A stretch of DNA of 64,000 nucleotides from Rhodanobacter sp. MP7CTX1 (GCF_014205795.1 NZ_JACHCN010000018.1:1-64000); one strand, 5' to 3'; shown: positions 8,340-19,802, counted from the stretch's first letter. Notes: generated from the sequence alone by a model not told the origin. Numbers and translations: made by a program.

Positions 8340-10084
8340 GGATGCAGGCGCCTCAGGGTGTCTTGCAGGCTGTTGCTGTGTGGGTCGATCTTGCGCACCT
8401 CTTCAAAGATCCGCTGCGCATCCTGGCGATGCCCCTGCTTCCACAGTACTTCGCCCAGATGCACGCCGACATCGGCATCCTTGTTCGCCAGCCACGCACC
8501 ACGCAGGACTTCCGCGGCCTGGTCCAGGTGACCCAGGCGGTATTGCAGCCAACCCCAGGAATCGGCGATCGACGGATCATTGGGTTTGGCGGTACGGGCG
8601 ACCTGTATCAGTCGCTCAGCCTCGGGCAGGTCACGGTTCGCATCGGCGAGGGTGAAACCGAGTGCATTGCTGGCGTCGACGTCACCCGGTTTGATTTTCA
8701 GCAGGCGTTGAAAATCCTGCACCGCCAGATCGACCTGACCCGCCTCGGCATAGGCCAGGCCACGGTCGTACAACAGCCCCGGATCGTCCGGCGCGACCAG
8801 CAAAGCGCGACCGAACGCCGCCTCCGCCTGCGGATACTGCTGTTCACGCAAGTACAGCTCGGCATCGACCTGATAGGCCTGGCGCAATTGCTCGGGCTGA
8901 TCGAGATAATCCAGCTGCAGCTGCCCTAACAATTGATGCGCCTCGGTCCCCTTACCCTGCGCCTGCATGAGCACCGCGCTGCGCAGATCCGCGTCGAACG
9001 CGTGCGGATCGTCATCATCAACCTGCCCGTACCAACCCAGCGCTTCGGCGTCGAGATGCTGCATTTCGGCCAATTGTCCGAGTAGATAAGCACTGTGCTG
9101 ACGCACGTCCGGTGGCGCCTGCTGCAGCTGCTGATAAAGCGCCGCCAAGGCCTTGGTGTCCTTGCTTTGAGCGGCCAGGGCCGCGCGCAATGCGTAGGTA
9201 TCGGCATTCTGCGGACCATGCTCGAGCAGTCGGGATGCCGCCGCGTAGTCGCCGGACTGACTGAGCATGCCGGCGTAGGCCAGCCGCAGCTGGATGTTCT
9301 GTGGTGCCTTGGCGATCGCCTTCTGCAGCAGCGCACGGGCACCTTGCTGATCACCGTCCTTGGCCTTCATCTGCGCCAGCCAGGCGTACGTTTCGGCACT
9401 CCCGAAACGCTGCGCGGCCGCCTCGGCAAGCCCCATGGCGTAGGCATGCAGGCCGAATTTGTCGCCCATTTCGCTCATCGCCAGCCAGGCCTGCGCGTCC
9501 GCCGGCAATCGTTGCGGGGTGGCCAGCGATTCCAGCAGACGGGCTGCCTGTGCCTGGTCACGCGCGCCCAGCAAGACACGACCGAATTGCCTCCAGGCAT
9601 CCTTGTCGCCGCTGCCGATCAACAGTTCCAGCTGGCGATGAGCCTCATCGGTGTCGCCACGGTCAAGCGCCAGTTCGGCCCGAGCCTCGGCCAAACCGGC
9701 GACCGAGGCACCGAGCGCCTGCCAACGGTCGATCGCGCGCTGCGCGGCGGCATCGTCATGTACGGCGATCGCCAGTTTGGCGGCGCGTTCGGCCACCCGC
9801 GGATCGTTGCTCAGCGCCATCGCACTGCTGTAATACGCCGCTGCCGACGGCAGATCGGTGCTGCCCAGCGCCATCTCGCCGGCCATCAACTGGGCCAACA
9901 GGTCATGTGCGGCATCCGGGGTCGCCACGGTCACCCGCGCCAGCGGTTGCGCGGAGGCCGACTTCTGGGCCGATCGGGCCGACATCTCGGCACATCCACA
10001 CAAAACCAGCGCCAGTGCCGTTGCTGCCGTAAAATGCCGCAGTTGCTTGAACTTGGCCGCCCTGCTCCGCACACTACTCTCCAT
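8336..10084 (-). CDS. TPR-repeat lipoprotein
   Basis: 582 residues starting at the ATG preceded by AGGTAGG (the frame extends seven codons further to a GTG). A signal ends in lipobox LVLCGC, so it is a probable lipoprotein. The rest is made of helical TPR repeats, e.g. NIQLRLAYAGMLSQSGDYAAA and DPGLLYDRGLAYAEAGQVD, with a long Gln/Ala-rich middle. It is a scaffold protein of unknown partner. The ATGA overlap with lolB suggests a role in the outer-membrane lipoprotein pathway (inference). Homologues at this position are common in Xanthomonadales. Confidence 0.85.
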   Translation of the reverse strand: MESSVRSRAAKFKQLRHFTAATALALVLCGCAEMSARSAQKSASAQPLARVTVATPDAAHDLLAQLMAGEMALGSTDLPSAAAYYSSAMALSNDPRVAERAAKLAIAVHDDAAAQRAIDRWQALGASVAGLAEARAELALDRGDTDEAHRQLELLIGSGDKDAWRQFGRVLLGARDQAQAARLLESLATPQRLPADAQAWLAMSEMGDKFGLHAYAMGLAEAAAQRFGSAETYAWLAQMKAKDGDQQGARALLQKAIAKAPQNIQLRLAYAGMLSQSGDYAAASRLLEHGPQNADTYALRAALAAQSKDTKALAALYQQLQQAPPDVRQHSAYLLGQLAEMQHLDAEALGWYGQVDDDDPHAFDADLRSAVLMQAQGKGTEAHQLLGQLQLDYLDQPEQLRQAYQVDAELYLREQQYPQAEAAFGRALLVAPDDPGLLYDRGLAYAEAGQVDLAVQDFQRLLKIKPGDVDASNALGFTLADANRDLPEAERLIQVARTAKPNDPSIADSWGWLQYRLGHLDQAAEVLRGAWLANKDADVGVHLGEVLWKQGHRQDAQRIFEEVRKIDPHSNSLQDTLRRLHP

Positions 10085-10193
10085 TCGCCTACCTATCATT
10101 CGCACGTTTCGGCCGTTTCTGACATCGCACGGCGTGCTCCGCCAAGCTTAGCCTACGCCGCCGACTACATCTCGCCGAGTTGCTTCTCAAACC

Positions 10194-11486
10194 ATGCCGC
10201 TGATCGCCCTCGGACTCAACCACCTCACCGCGCCGGTCAGCCTGCGCGAACAGGTGGCGTTCGATCTGGACGCCGCAGGTGCAGCCCTGCTCGAGCTGAC
10301 CCGCGAGCCCGGTGTGGAAGAGGCACTGATCCTGTCCACCTGCAACCGCACTGAACTGTACGTCGGCGTGACGCCCGGTGCCGAGAACATTCCGCAGGCG
10401 TGGTTGAGTCGTCATCATCATCTGACTCCCGGCAAGCTGGACGAGTTCCTGTATCGGCACGATGAACGCGATGCCGTGCGTCATATGTTCCGGGTTGCCA
10501 CTGGGCTGGACTCGCTGGTGTTGGGCGAACCACAGATTCTCGGCCAGGTGAAGGACGCCTACCAACAGGCGCGCGACGCGCAGGTACTGCGCGCACCGCT
10601 GGATCGCCTACTGCAGCACACGTTTGCGGTTGCCAAGAGAGTCCGCACGGATACCCGCATCGGCGCGCACACGGTATCGGTCGCCTTTACCGCGGTGCGG
10701 CTGGCGGAGCAGGTGTTCACCGATCTCAAGCAGGCCTGCGTGCTGCTGATTGGCGCTGGCGATACCATCGAACTGGCTGCGCGGCATCTGTCCGACAAAC
10801 AGGCGCGGCGGCTTATCGTCGCGAACCGCACGCTGGAAACCGCACAGGAACTCGCCGGTCGCTACGGCGGTTACGCGATTGCGTTGGCCGACCTGCCACA
10901 GCACCTGGCTGAGGTCGATATCGTGATCTCCTCCACCGCCGCACGGCAGCCGGTGCTGACCCGCGACATGGTCGAGAAGGCAATGGCGACGCGCCGACGC
11001 AAGCCGATGTTCATGGTCGACATCGCGGTACCGCGCGATATCGAAGCAAGCGTGGGCGAGCTGCCGGACGTTTACCTGTACGGCATCGATGACTTGCGCC
11101 AGGTGATCGATGACAACCGCCGCTCGCGCGAAGCCGCCGCGCGCGAAGCCGGGGCTATCATCGATCTGCAAGTCGATCGCTACATGGCTTGGCGCCGCGC
11201 ACTCACCCTGAAGAATCCCGCGCTGGACATGCGCCAGCATGCGGAGGTCTACCGCGACGAAGTGCTGGACAAGGCCCGAGCCATGCTCGCCCGTGGCAAG
11301 CCGGCGGACGAAGCGCTCGCGTTTTTGGCCAACACACTGACCAACAAACTGCTGCACCATCCCAGCGCGCGCTTGCGCGAAGCCGCGCTGAGCGGCGACC
11401 TGGAGCTGCTGCACGCGGCAGGCAGGCTCTACGGGCTGGATGACGAGCAAGTCGTTCGAGACGAGTCGCGAGAAGGGGACAGATAG
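10194..11486 (+). CDS. hemA: Glutamyl-tRNA reductase
   Basis: First step of C5-pathway tetrapyrrole synthesis: NADPH reduction of Glu-tRNA to glutamate-1-semialdehyde. 430 residues. The N-terminal catalytic domain has [11 protein letters not shown] with the nucleophilic Cys and [15 protein letters not shown]; the NADPH domain has [16 protein letters not shown] and [13 protein letters not shown]; the C-terminal part is the helical dimerisation domain. Divergent from the TPR-lolB-ispE operon and upstream of prfA, the classical hemA-prfA arrangement. Confidence 0.97.
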   Translation: MPLIALGLNHLTAPVSLREQVAFDLDAAGAALLELTREPGVEEALILSTCNRTELYVGVTPGAENIPQAWLSRHHHLTPGKLDEFLYRHDERDAVRHMFRVATGLDSLVLGEPQILGQVKDAYQQARDAQVLRAPLDRLLQHTFAVAKRVRTDTRIGAHTVSVAFTAVRLAEQVFTDLKQACVLLIGAGDTIELAARHLSDKQARRLIVANRTLETAQELAGRYGGYAIALADLPQHLAEVDIVISSTAARQPVLTRDMVEKAMATRRRKPMFMVDIAVPRDIEASVGELPDVYLYGIDDLRQVIDDNRRSREAAAREAGAIIDLQVDRYMAWRRALTLKNPALDMRQHAEVYRDEVLDKARAMLARGKPADEALAFLANTLTNKLLHHPSARLREAALSGDLELLHAAGRLYGLDDEQVVRDESREGDR

Positions 11487-11593
11487 CGAAAGCGGCTGGC
11501 TGCCGCTGTTCGCATGCAATCTGTGGATTGCGATCTGTAACGGTAAGGGCCTCACTGCCCTGCCCCTCGTCCCTCGCCAATCGTCCCTATCCC

Positions 11594-12673
11594 ATGACCC
11601 CATCGATACGTCGCAAGCTCGAAGCACTGGCCGAACGCCATGAAGAGATCGGCCTGCTGTTGAGCCAGCCCGAAGTGCTCACCGACAACGCGCGTTTTCG
11701 CGCACTCTCGCAGGAATACGCGCAGCTTGAGCCGGTCGCGAACTCCCTGCATGAGCACGATCACGCCGAGCGCGAACTGGTTCAGACGCGTGTCATGCTC
11801 GATGATCCCGAACTGCGCGAGATGGCCGCCGACGATGTGCGCCGACTGGAGCAGCGGCTGCTCGATCTGGACAGCGAACTGCAGCTCCTGTTGTTGCCGA
11901 AAGATCCGCGCGACGAAGCGAATCTCTACCTCGAAGTACGCGCCGGCACCGGTGGCGACGAGGCGGCGATTTTTGCCGGCGACCTGTTCCGCATGTATGT
12001 GCGCTATGCCGAAAGCAGGCGCTGGCACGTCGAAATTCTCAGCGAGCATGCCGGCGAACATGGCGGCTACAAGGAAGTGGTCGCCCGCGTCGAAGGCAAC
12101 GGTGCGTATTCGCAGCTGAAGTTCGAATCCGGCACCCACCGCGTGCAGCGCGTGCCGGAAACCGAGTCGCAGGGGCGTATCCACACTTCAGCCGCGACTG
12201 TCGCAATCCTGCCCGAGCTCGACGAGATCGACGAGATCGAGATCAACCCGGCCGACCTGAAAACCGACACCTTCCGCGCGTCCGGTGCGGGCGGCCAGCA
12301 CGTCAACAAGACCGACTCGGCCATCCGGATTACCCATCTGCCGACCGGCACCGTGGTGGAGTGTCAGGAAGAACGCAGCCAGCACAAGAATCGCGCCCGT
12401 GCGATGAGCCTGCTCAAGGCGCGCCTGCTCGATGCGGAACGCGGCAAGCAGAATGCCGCGCAAGCCGAAGCGCGACGCCTGCAGGTCGGCTCCGGCGACC
12501 GCAGCCAGCGTATCCGTACGTACAACTATCCGCAGGGTCGCATCACCGATCACCGCATCAACCTCACCCTGTATCGCCTGCCCGAAATCATGCAGGGCGA
12601 TCTGCGCGAACTGGTCGACACACTGACCCGCGAACACCAGGCCGACGAGCTGAAGTCGCTCGCGGACGTCTGA
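11594..12673 (+). CDS. prfA: Peptide chain release factor 1
   Basis: 359 residues from the ATG giving [18 protein letters not shown]; the open frame upstream is non-conserved. Contains the GGQ motif ([18 protein letters not shown]) that triggers peptidyl-tRNA hydrolysis and the RF1 segment [17 protein letters not shown]. Terminates at UAA/UAG. 107 bp downstream of hemA on the same strand, with no hairpin-plus-T terminator between, so likely co-transcribed. Confidence 0.97.
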   Translation: MTPSIRRKLEALAERHEEIGLLLSQPEVLTDNARFRALSQEYAQLEPVANSLHEHDHAERELVQTRVMLDDPELREMAADDVRRLEQRLLDLDSELQLLLLPKDPRDEANLYLEVRAGTGGDEAAIFAGDLFRMYVRYAESRRWHVEILSEHAGEHGGYKEVVARVEGNGAYSQLKFESGTHRVQRVPETESQGRIHTSAATVAILPELDEIDEIEINPADLKTDTFRASGAGGQHVNKTDSAIRITHLPTGTVVECQEERSQHKNRARAMSLLKARLLDAERGKQNAAQAEARRLQVGSGDRSQRIRTYNYPQGRITDHRINLTLYRLPEIMQGDLRELVDTLTREHQADELKSLADV

Positions 12674-12685
12674 GTCACTGCTTTG

Positions 12686-12785
12686 CACCTCCCCCTGCTT
12701 GCAGGGGGAGGCTGGGAGGGGGTGCTTTTGATTCTCGGGCGAAGAGCGACCCCACCCCAACCCTCCCCTGCAAGCAGGGGAGGGA
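12686..12785. repeat. Pair of inverted GC-rich hairpins downstream of prfA
   Basis: Two related hairpins, cctccccc-tgcttgca-gggggagg (12688-12711) and cctcccctg-caagcagggg (12762-12783), are inverted relative to each other. The sequence resembles the dispersed CTCCCCTGC(TT)GCAGGGGAG palindromes seen between genes in Xanthomonadales. It may also act as a transcription terminator or mRNA stabiliser after prfA. Confidence 0.6.
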
Positions 12786-12870
12786 GCCGGTCCTTCGGGC
12801 TCATGGAAAACTTGTGATTTCGCGCCGCTCGAGCTTGGCGGTTTGATCTGCGTGGGTTAGCTTGACGCCG

Positions 12871-14976
12871 ATGAACACCACCACCCACTCCGATCCCGAA
12901 GCAGCCATCGGCCGGCTCGTCCCGCTGCTTCAACAAGGTGACTTCACTGCAGCGGAAGCGTTCGCGGCGCAGGCGCGAAAAGAGTTCCCGTTCGAGGGCG
13001 AACTGGCCCGCCTGCATGGTGTCGCATTGTTGCAATTGCAGCGGCGGCCCGAAGCGCAGATCGCGCTTGAGCGGGCGGCCGAACTGGCGCCCGCCAGCGT
13101 AGAGGTGCAATGCAATCTGGCCAGCCTGGCCATGCAGAACAAAAATCCCGACGCAGCCATCGAACGCTTGCGCGCAACCTTGCGCCGCGCGCCTGGCCAC
13201 CCTGCCGTGCTGCAAGGGCTCGGCAACGCATTGATGGCTGCTGCCCGCTATTCGCAAGCGCGGGAATCTTTTGCGATGGCCACCCATGGCGCGCCGCAAA
13301 ATCCGGGATTGCGGCTGAATCTGGCCGCGGCCGAACTGCAGCTTGGCCATGCAGAACAGGCGGAAATCTATGCGCGCGAGGTGCTGCAGATGGCGCCATC
13401 GTTCGATGCCGCGCATGCCTTGCTAGGTCACATCCTGCGCGCGCAAGGGCGCGCGCAGGATGCCGCCGACGCCTACCAACGCGCCGAACGACTTGCGCCC
13501 GCGAATCCGCAGCATCCCTTCCATATGGGCCTGATGCTGGACGAAGGCGGTCGGCTTGACGCCGCCGTGCATGCCTACGCGCGCGCGCTGCAGCCCGGCA
13601 GCAGTTATGGCGCGGCGCTGAGCCAGCTGGTGTTCGCCAAGCGTCGGCTGTACGACTGGCAGGGACTGGATGAACTGAGCAAGCAACTGCATCAGGCGGT
13701 TGCCGATAGCCGCGAGGGCGTTACGCCATTCGCGTTTCTAGCCGAGACAGCGAGTGCCGCCGAACAGCGCCGATGCGCGACGACGTTCGCCCGTGGCATC
13801 GAACAAAGTACGGCGCCACAGCGACAGCAGCTCGGCCTGAGCCCTGCCATCGCCAGGCCCGATGCGCCGATCCGTGTCGGCTTCGCCGCTGATGGTTTTG
13901 GCGAACATGCCACTGGGCTGTTGGTGGTTGCCATGTTTGAAGCACTGGCCACGCACGCCGAGCTGGAAATTCACCTGTTCGCGACGGCGCCAAGCGATCA
14001 TGGGCCGATCCGTCAACGGCTGGAAACGGCTGCACAAATGCACGACGTGGCCAAGCTTACGCATCCTCAAACGGCATACGAGATTCGTGCCGCCGGGATC
14101 GAAGTGCTGTTCGACCTCACCGGATATTGCGGCAAAGGCAGTGCCGAGCTTTTCGCCCTGCGTGCGGCGCCAGTGCAGGTCAACTGGCTGGCGTATCCGG
14201 GCACTTCCGGCGCTCCCTGGATGGATTACGTGCTGGCAGACGCTGTAGTGGTGCCAGCGTCGCAGCGCACCGACTACAGCGAACAGGTGTTGCGTCTGCC
14301 ACGCTGCTTCCAGCCCAACGACACGACGCGAGTACTTGCCGCGCCGCCCTCGCGAGCAGAATGCGGGCTGCCCATGGACGGTACCGTCTTCGCCTGCTTC
14401 AACAACGCCTACAAGATCAATCCCGCAGGATTCGCGCGCTTCATGCGGATCCTGCAACAGGTGCCCGATAGCGTGCTGTGGCTGCTGTCCGGACCTGCCG
14501 GCGCGGACGATCGCCTGCGCGCGCAAGCTGCCGTGCAGGGCGTTTCAGCGGAGCGACTCGTGTTCATGCCGCGCCTGCCGCACGCCGACTATCTGGCGCG
14601 TTTTGCGCATGTCGACCTGTTCCTGGACACCCTGCCCTACAATGCACACACCACCGCATCCGACGCGCTCTGGGCCGGCTGCCCGCTACTCACCTGCATC
14701 GGCGACACGTTTGCGGGCCGCGTCGCTGCCAGCCTGCTCCATCACGCAGGTTTGACTGAACTCATCACCGATACTGAAGAAGCTTTCGTCGCGATGGCTT
14801 GCAAGCTTGGCAATGACCGCGCGATGCTCGCCACTCTGCGCGAACATCTCCTGCAGCAACGTGAGCAAAGTCCTTTGTTCGACATGCGCGGTTTTGCCGC
14901 CGACTTCAGTCGCGCCGTACAAGCGATCGGCGCACGTCATCGCGCGGGTCAACCACCGATCGATCTGGACTGCTGA
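12871..14976 (+). CDS. TPR protein with SPINDLY/OGT-type glycosyltransferase domain (GT41)
   Basis: 701 residues (ATG at 12871; an in-frame TTG lies three codons earlier). Residues 1 to about 300 are TPR repeats. The C-terminal half carries the OGT/SPINDLY signature: VQVNWLAYPGTSGAPWMDYV, FACFNNAYKINPAGF, DLFLDTLPYNAHTTASDALW and the UDP-sugar loop CIGDTFAGRVAASLL. The family transfers GlcNAc or fucose to protein Ser/Thr; which donor and target this one uses is unknown. Cytosolic (no signal). Followed 27 bp later by a PPK2 gene. Confidence 0.88.
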   Translation: MNTTTHSDPEAAIGRLVPLLQQGDFTAAEAFAAQARKEFPFEGELARLHGVALLQLQRRPEAQIALERAAELAPASVEVQCNLASLAMQNKNPDAAIERLRATLRRAPGHPAVLQGLGNALMAAARYSQARESFAMATHGAPQNPGLRLNLAAAELQLGHAEQAEIYAREVLQMAPSFDAAHALLGHILRAQGRAQDAADAYQRAERLAPANPQHPFHMGLMLDEGGRLDAAVHAYARALQPGSSYGAALSQLVFAKRRLYDWQGLDELSKQLHQAVADSREGVTPFAFLAETASAAEQRRCATTFARGIEQSTAPQRQQLGLSPAIARPDAPIRVGFAADGFGEHATGLLVVAMFEALATHAELEIHLFATAPSDHGPIRQRLETAAQMHDVAKLTHPQTAYEIRAAGIEVLFDLTGYCGKGSAELFALRAAPVQVNWLAYPGTSGAPWMDYVLADAVVVPASQRTDYSEQVLRLPRCFQPNDTTRVLAAPPSRAECGLPMDGTVFACFNNAYKINPAGFARFMRILQQVPDSVLWLLSGPAGADDRLRAQAAVQGVSAERLVFMPRLPHADYLARFAHVDLFLDTLPYNAHTTASDALWAGCPLLTCIGDTFAGRVAASLLHHAGLTELITDTEEAFVAMACKLGNDRAMLATLREHLLQQREQSPLFDMRGFAADFSRAVQAIGARHRAGQPPIDLDC

Positions 14977-15003
14977 GAGCCAGTTCTTAACTAGGGAGCC
15001 ATC

Positions 15004-15768
15004 ATGAGCAAGCGGGAAAAACGCGCGCTGGAAGAACTGCAACTGGATCTGGTGCGGCTGCAGTACTGGCTGAAAGATAGTGGCAAGCGACTGCTGGTGA
15101 TCTTCGAAGGACGCGATGCCGCCGGCAAAGGGGGCACCATCAAGCACATCACCGAAGTGCTGGATACCCGCAGCTACCGCATCGTCGCACTCGGCAAACC
15201 GAATGAGGTCGAAACCAAACAGTGGTATTTCCAGCGCTACGTACCGCATCTGCCAGCGGCCGGCGAGTTCGTGCTGTTCGATCGCAGCTGGTACAACCGC
15301 GCCGTGGTGGAGCCCGCCATGGGCTTCTGTACCGACGCCGAATACATGGCCTTTCTGGATGCGGTCCCCGCGTTCGAGAAGCTGCTTACCGATGACGGCA
15401 TCATCGTGATCAAGTACTGGTTGGCCGTGGATCAGGCCGAGCAGGAGGAGCGCTTCGACCAGCGTGCCGAGAACCCGCTCAAGCGCTGGAAACTGTCGCC
15501 GGTAGACCTGGCCGTACGACAGAAATACGTTGAGATCGGCAGGCTGCGCGACACCATGATCAAGCGTACGCACAGCAAGAAGGCGCCATGGTTCGTGGTC
15601 GATTTCAACGACCAGAAGCGTGGCCGGATCAACCTGATACGACATCTGCTGCAGCAACTTCCGCTGAAGGACGAACCGATCGCCAAGGTGAAGCTGCCCA
15701 AGCTCAAGGGCCCACCAAAACTGGAACACGTCACCGACAAGGCATTGTGGGTGCCCGACACACTTTGA
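15004..15768 (+). CDS. ppk2: Polyphosphate kinase 2 (PPK2 family)
   Basis: 254 residues. P-loop-like Walker A FEGRDAAGKGGTIK, YFQRYVPHLPAAGE, FDRSWYNRAVVEP (lid/Walker B) and QRAENPLKRWKLSPVD are the PPK2 hallmarks. Transfers phosphate between polyphosphate and nucleoside di/monophosphates; the length fits the short class I enzymes. Preceded by a TAGGGAG Shine-Dalgarno. Probably co-transcribed with the OGT-like gene. Confidence 0.95.
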   Translation: MSKREKRALEELQLDLVRLQYWLKDSGKRLLVIFEGRDAAGKGGTIKHITEVLDTRSYRIVALGKPNEVETKQWYFQRYVPHLPAAGEFVLFDRSWYNRAVVEPAMGFCTDAEYMAFLDAVPAFEKLLTDDGIIVIKYWLAVDQAEQEERFDQRAENPLKRWKLSPVDLAVRQKYVEIGRLRDTMIKRTHSKKAPWFVVDFNDQKRGRINLIRHLLQQLPLKDEPIAKVKLPKLKGPPKLEHVTDKALWVPDTL

Positions 15769-15771
15769 CGA

Positions 15772-16053
15772 TCAGACGGTGTGAAACCCGTGCAAGTCCT
15801 GGTCGGGCCCACCCTCATCAGGCAAGTCCTCGCGACTGACGCTTTCCACCTGCGCCGCCGGCGGCCCCCGGCGCAGCCAGCGCTCCAATCCATCCAGCGC
15901 ATCCGCGGATCCAGTCGCCAGCACTTCAACGCAACCGTCCGGCTGGTTCTTCGCATAACCGCTAACGCCCAGCGCCAACGCCTGGGCGCGGGCACTGCCG
16001 CGATAGAACACACCTTGCACCCGGCCACTGACGATGAACCTGGCCGTCGGCAT
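15772..16053 (-). CDS. acyP: Acylphosphatase
   Basis: 93 residues, starting MPTARFIVSGRVQGVFYRGS; the loop VQGVFYRGSARAQA carries the catalytic Arg, and GVSGYAKNQPDGCVEV supplies the catalytic Asn region. Hydrolyses acyl phosphates. Its start codon shares bases with the stop of the upstream thioredoxin-like gene (TAATG), so translation is coupled. Converges with ppk2 with only 3 bp between. Confidence 0.95.
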   Translation of the reverse strand: MPTARFIVSGRVQGVFYRGSARAQALALGVSGYAKNQPDGCVEVLATGSADALDGLERWLRRGPPAAQVESVSREDLPDEGGPDQDLHGFHTV

Positions 16054-16553
16054 TACTGGCCTCCAATCACCGCGCTCAGCAAGGCGGGAGTAACCGGGCC
16101 GATAAAGCGCTTGGCCACCTTGCCGGTCGGATCGATCACCCAGGTCGTGGGCAAACCGCGTGGCTCGTCAAAGTCCTTGGCCGGCTTGTCCAGCGTGACC
16201 TGGGCGATGGGATACGACACCGGATGCTTGGCGACGAACGCCTTGATGTCGGCCGGGTCGCTGTCGTCATACGCCAGCCCGATCGCCGTGACATTCTTGT
16301 GCGTGCTGACGAAGTTCGAGATGTCCGGCATCTCCTTGATGCACGGCACGCACCAGGTCGCCCAATAGTTCACGATCACCCATTTGCCGCGCTGCGCGGA
16401 CAGATCGTATGGCTTGCCATCGAGTGTGGTGACCTGCAGCGTCGGCTGGGTGGGCATGGCGGCGTGGGTCGGCAACGCGAGAGCCAACGCCAAGGCCAGC
16501 ACGGCGGATTTGAACACATTGAAGCGCGGCAGGATGGAATACAACGGGGTCAT
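16053..16553 (-). CDS. Secreted thioredoxin-like protein (TlpA/ResA type)
   Basis: 166 residues. N-terminal signal peptide (FKSAVLALALALALPTHAA), then a thioredoxin fold with NYWATWCVPCIKEMP, a redox-active CxxC, and cis-Pro segment GLPTTWVIDPTGKV. Periplasmic thiol-disulfide reductase, possibly for cytochrome c maturation or general repair. Shine-Dalgarno AAGGAAA. Coupled to acyP downstream. Confidence 0.88.
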   Translation of the reverse strand: MTPLYSILPRFNVFKSAVLALALALALPTHAAMPTQPTLQVTTLDGKPYDLSAQRGKWVIVNYWATWCVPCIKEMPDISNFVSTHKNVTAIGLAYDDSDPADIKAFVAKHPVSYPIAQVTLDKPAKDFDEPRGLPTTWVIDPTGKVAKRFIGPVTPALLSAVIGGQ

Positions 16554-16583
16554 GCAGGGGTTTCCTTGCTATCGGACGCGGCG

Positions 16584-17834
16584 TCAGCGTCCCGGGGGAT
16601 AAATCTGGTCGAGCCGGACGCCCAGCTTCGTCTCCAGTGATGTGGCCAGTGAGTTCAGCAGCCCCAGTAACGTGGGCGACAATTCAACACCCAACGCCGC
16701 GGCTTCCTCCGCTGGCTCCAGCGGTAAACGATAGCGGGTATGGCCGTAAATCTGTAGCAGATCGGTGCTGGCCGGATCGCGTGTGAGCAGCCAGCCATCC
16801 GAAGCATCGCGCTTGATCAGTTCGGCATGCTCGAGCTCACCGAGGTACTCACTGATCGACGTGCCATGCAGGTACGGCTCGCTCGACTGCAAATCGGTCT
16901 GTTTCACACTGCGCCCCGCACGCTGGGCCTCGACGAAGTGCCGAAGTACCAGCAGCAAGCCGAGGAATTCAGCACCCTCCGGCAAGCCCTTTTTCGGTAC
17001 CTGATATTCGAACGAAGGGATCGAGGCGGTGATCGAAGCGCCAAAGATCACGATGACCCACGACAGGTAGATCCACAGCAGGAAAATCGGAATCGCTGCC
17101 AGCGCACCGTAGATCTGCTGGTAAGTGTGCGCGCTATGCACGAATAGCCTGAAACCCCAGCGAACGATCTCGAACAGCACGGCACCGAGCAGCGCGCCAA
17201 TCGTGGCATCGCGACGCGACACATGCTGGTTGGGCACCAGCGTGTACAACAGCCACAGCGTGACGAAGGTCACCACGAACGGCAGAACGCGCAGCAGGCG
17301 GCCGCTCAGCCCGAGCTGTCCCGCCGTATCCTGCAATAGTGGAAGTGCGGTGATGTAGGAAGTCAGAGCAACGCCGCCCACGACCAGGATCGGCCCCAGA
17401 GTCAGCGCAATCAGATACAGCGACAGGCGCGAAACCCAGTCGCGCGACTTGCTCACGCGCCAGATGCGATTCAACTGATCTTCGATGCTGACCATCATCG
17501 ATATAGCGCTGAACAGCATGACCAGCAGGCTGATCCAGGTCAGCTTGCTGGCATTGCTGGCGAATTCGTGCAGCGCCTGTTGCACGCGCTCGCCTGCCGC
17601 CGGCACGAAATGGTGAAACACGTAGTGGGCCAGCGTTTCCCGTGCGGTTTCAAATAACGGAAGCACCGGGAACACTGAAATCGCCGCCAGCACCGCCACC
17701 ATCAGTGGTACCAGCGACACCAGCGTGATGTAGGACAGGGCACCAGCGGTCTCGAAACAATTGTCATCGAGAAAACGCTGCCAGAGGAAGCGGCTGAAGC
17801 TCGATGTGCGGTCGCGGTCGTAACGCAAAGCCAT
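16584..17834 (-). CDS. YihY/virulence factor BrkB family inner-membrane protein
   Basis: 416 residues from ATG GCT TTG, preceded by GAAGGG at good spacing (two earlier in-frame starts exist). Six membrane segments in the first 280 residues, with the family hallmark AGALSYITLVSLVPLMVAV near the N-terminus and GALLGAVLFEIVRWGFRLFV. The C-terminal 130 residues are soluble and wHTH-like. Formerly called RNase BN in error; the true function of YihY is unknown. Confidence 0.9.
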   Translation of the reverse strand: MALRYDRDRTSSFSRFLWQRFLDDNCFETAGALSYITLVSLVPLMVAVLAAISVFPVLPLFETARETLAHYVFHHFVPAAGERVQQALHEFASNASKLTWISLLVMLFSAISMMVSIEDQLNRIWRVSKSRDWVSRLSLYLIALTLGPILVVGGVALTSYITALPLLQDTAGQLGLSGRLLRVLPFVVTFVTLWLLYTLVPNQHVSRRDATIGALLGAVLFEIVRWGFRLFVHSAHTYQQIYGALAAIPIFLLWIYLSWVIVIFGASITASIPSFEYQVPKKGLPEGAEFLGLLLVLRHFVEAQRAGRSVKQTDLQSSEPYLHGTSISEYLGELEHAELIKRDASDGWLLTRDPASTDLLQIYGHTRYRLPLEPAEEAAALGVELSPTLLGLLNSLATSLETKLGVRLDQIYPPGR

Positions 17835-17907
17835 GGACATCCCTTCGTGAATTGCCACCCCGCGATCGGCGTGACGGCAACATCGGCGGTATCGCTCGTT
17901 ACACTAG

Positions 17908-18884
<977 letters not shown>

Positions 18885-18914
18885 CGGCGCCTGACGGATC
18901 AGTTCTGCGCGAGC

Positions 18915-19700
18915 TCAACCAAACACCACCATGCTCTGTCGGCTCAGCGCCACCGGCTCGCCATGCGGCCCCCACAGCATCACGCTCTGCTGGGTGTAAC
19001 CGTCGCGGGCGGCGATGAGTTCGGCGTCGACGCGCCAGTCATCCATGCCCAGATCGTCGTAACGGTGGCGCAACAGTTCGATCATCCAGGTGAGCGAGCT
19101 ACCAGGGGTCGGCGTGGCGAACATCGACAGCGCAATCGGAGGGATGAAATCGGCGAACGCGAGCACGTGAGTTTCGTCTGGCTGGCCTTCATCGCGCAAT
19201 GAAAGTCGCAGCACGGCCTCACGTTGATGGCCACCGCTGAACGGCAGGTCCCCGCGTAGCCAGCTGGCACGGAAGTGCTGGGTGAAGGCAGGCATCCGGC
19301 CTTCGACATAGCGCAGTTCACGCGGTGTCGGACTCGCCACCGGCGGTTGTTGAGGCTGGAAGTTCAGCACCGATGGCCGCGCGCTTCCGAACACGGCGAC
19401 CAACCGGCACAGTGTCTGCTCGCCGTCGTACAGGCTGGCCTCGACCTGGGTGGCGCTGCGACCTTCGCGCAGGCGTTGCGCGCGAATGCTCACCGTACCA
19501 GCGGGCACCGGCGCCACGAACGTCGTCTGCAGGCTGCGCAGCGGCATGTCCGCATGCACCAGTTCGCGCATCGCGCGCAAGGCCAGTGCCGCCTGCAGGC
19601 CACCGAACGCGCTACGCCCCTGCAGCCAGTCTTCGCTGACCGTGGCCTGCCAGCCGTCACCATCGCGTATCACTGTCTGCATGGCTTCTGAAAATCGCAT
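18915..19700 (-). CDS. Acyl-CoA thioesterase-like protein (TesB/4HBT_3 type)
   Basis: 261 residues made of two hotdog-like halves. N-terminal RSAFGGLQAALALRAM and C-terminal segments PPIALSMFATPTPGSSLTWMIELLRH match the acyl-CoA thioesterase/TesB-like family. Transcribed divergently from the acyl-CoA dehydrogenase at 19803, suggesting a shared role in acyl-CoA turnover (inference). Confidence 0.8.
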   Translation of the reverse strand: MRFSEAMQTVIRDGDGWQATVSEDWLQGRSAFGGLQAALALRAMRELVHADMPLRSLQTTFVAPVPAGTVSIRAQRLREGRSATQVEASLYDGEQTLCRLVAVFGSARPSVLNFQPQQPPVASPTPRELRYVEGRMPAFTQHFRASWLRGDLPFSGGHQREAVLRLSLRDEGQPDETHVLAFADFIPPIALSMFATPTPGSSLTWMIELLRHRYDDLGMDDWRVDAELIAARDGYTQQSVMLWGPHGEPVALSRQSMVVFG

Positions 19701-19802
19701 GTTGCCCGACCTGCACTGATGAAATGACTTTCGATGATGCCAGTACTGCGCCGGCTATGCGCATGTCTATACTCAACATCTGGAATCTGGACGGAGCGCG
19801 CC

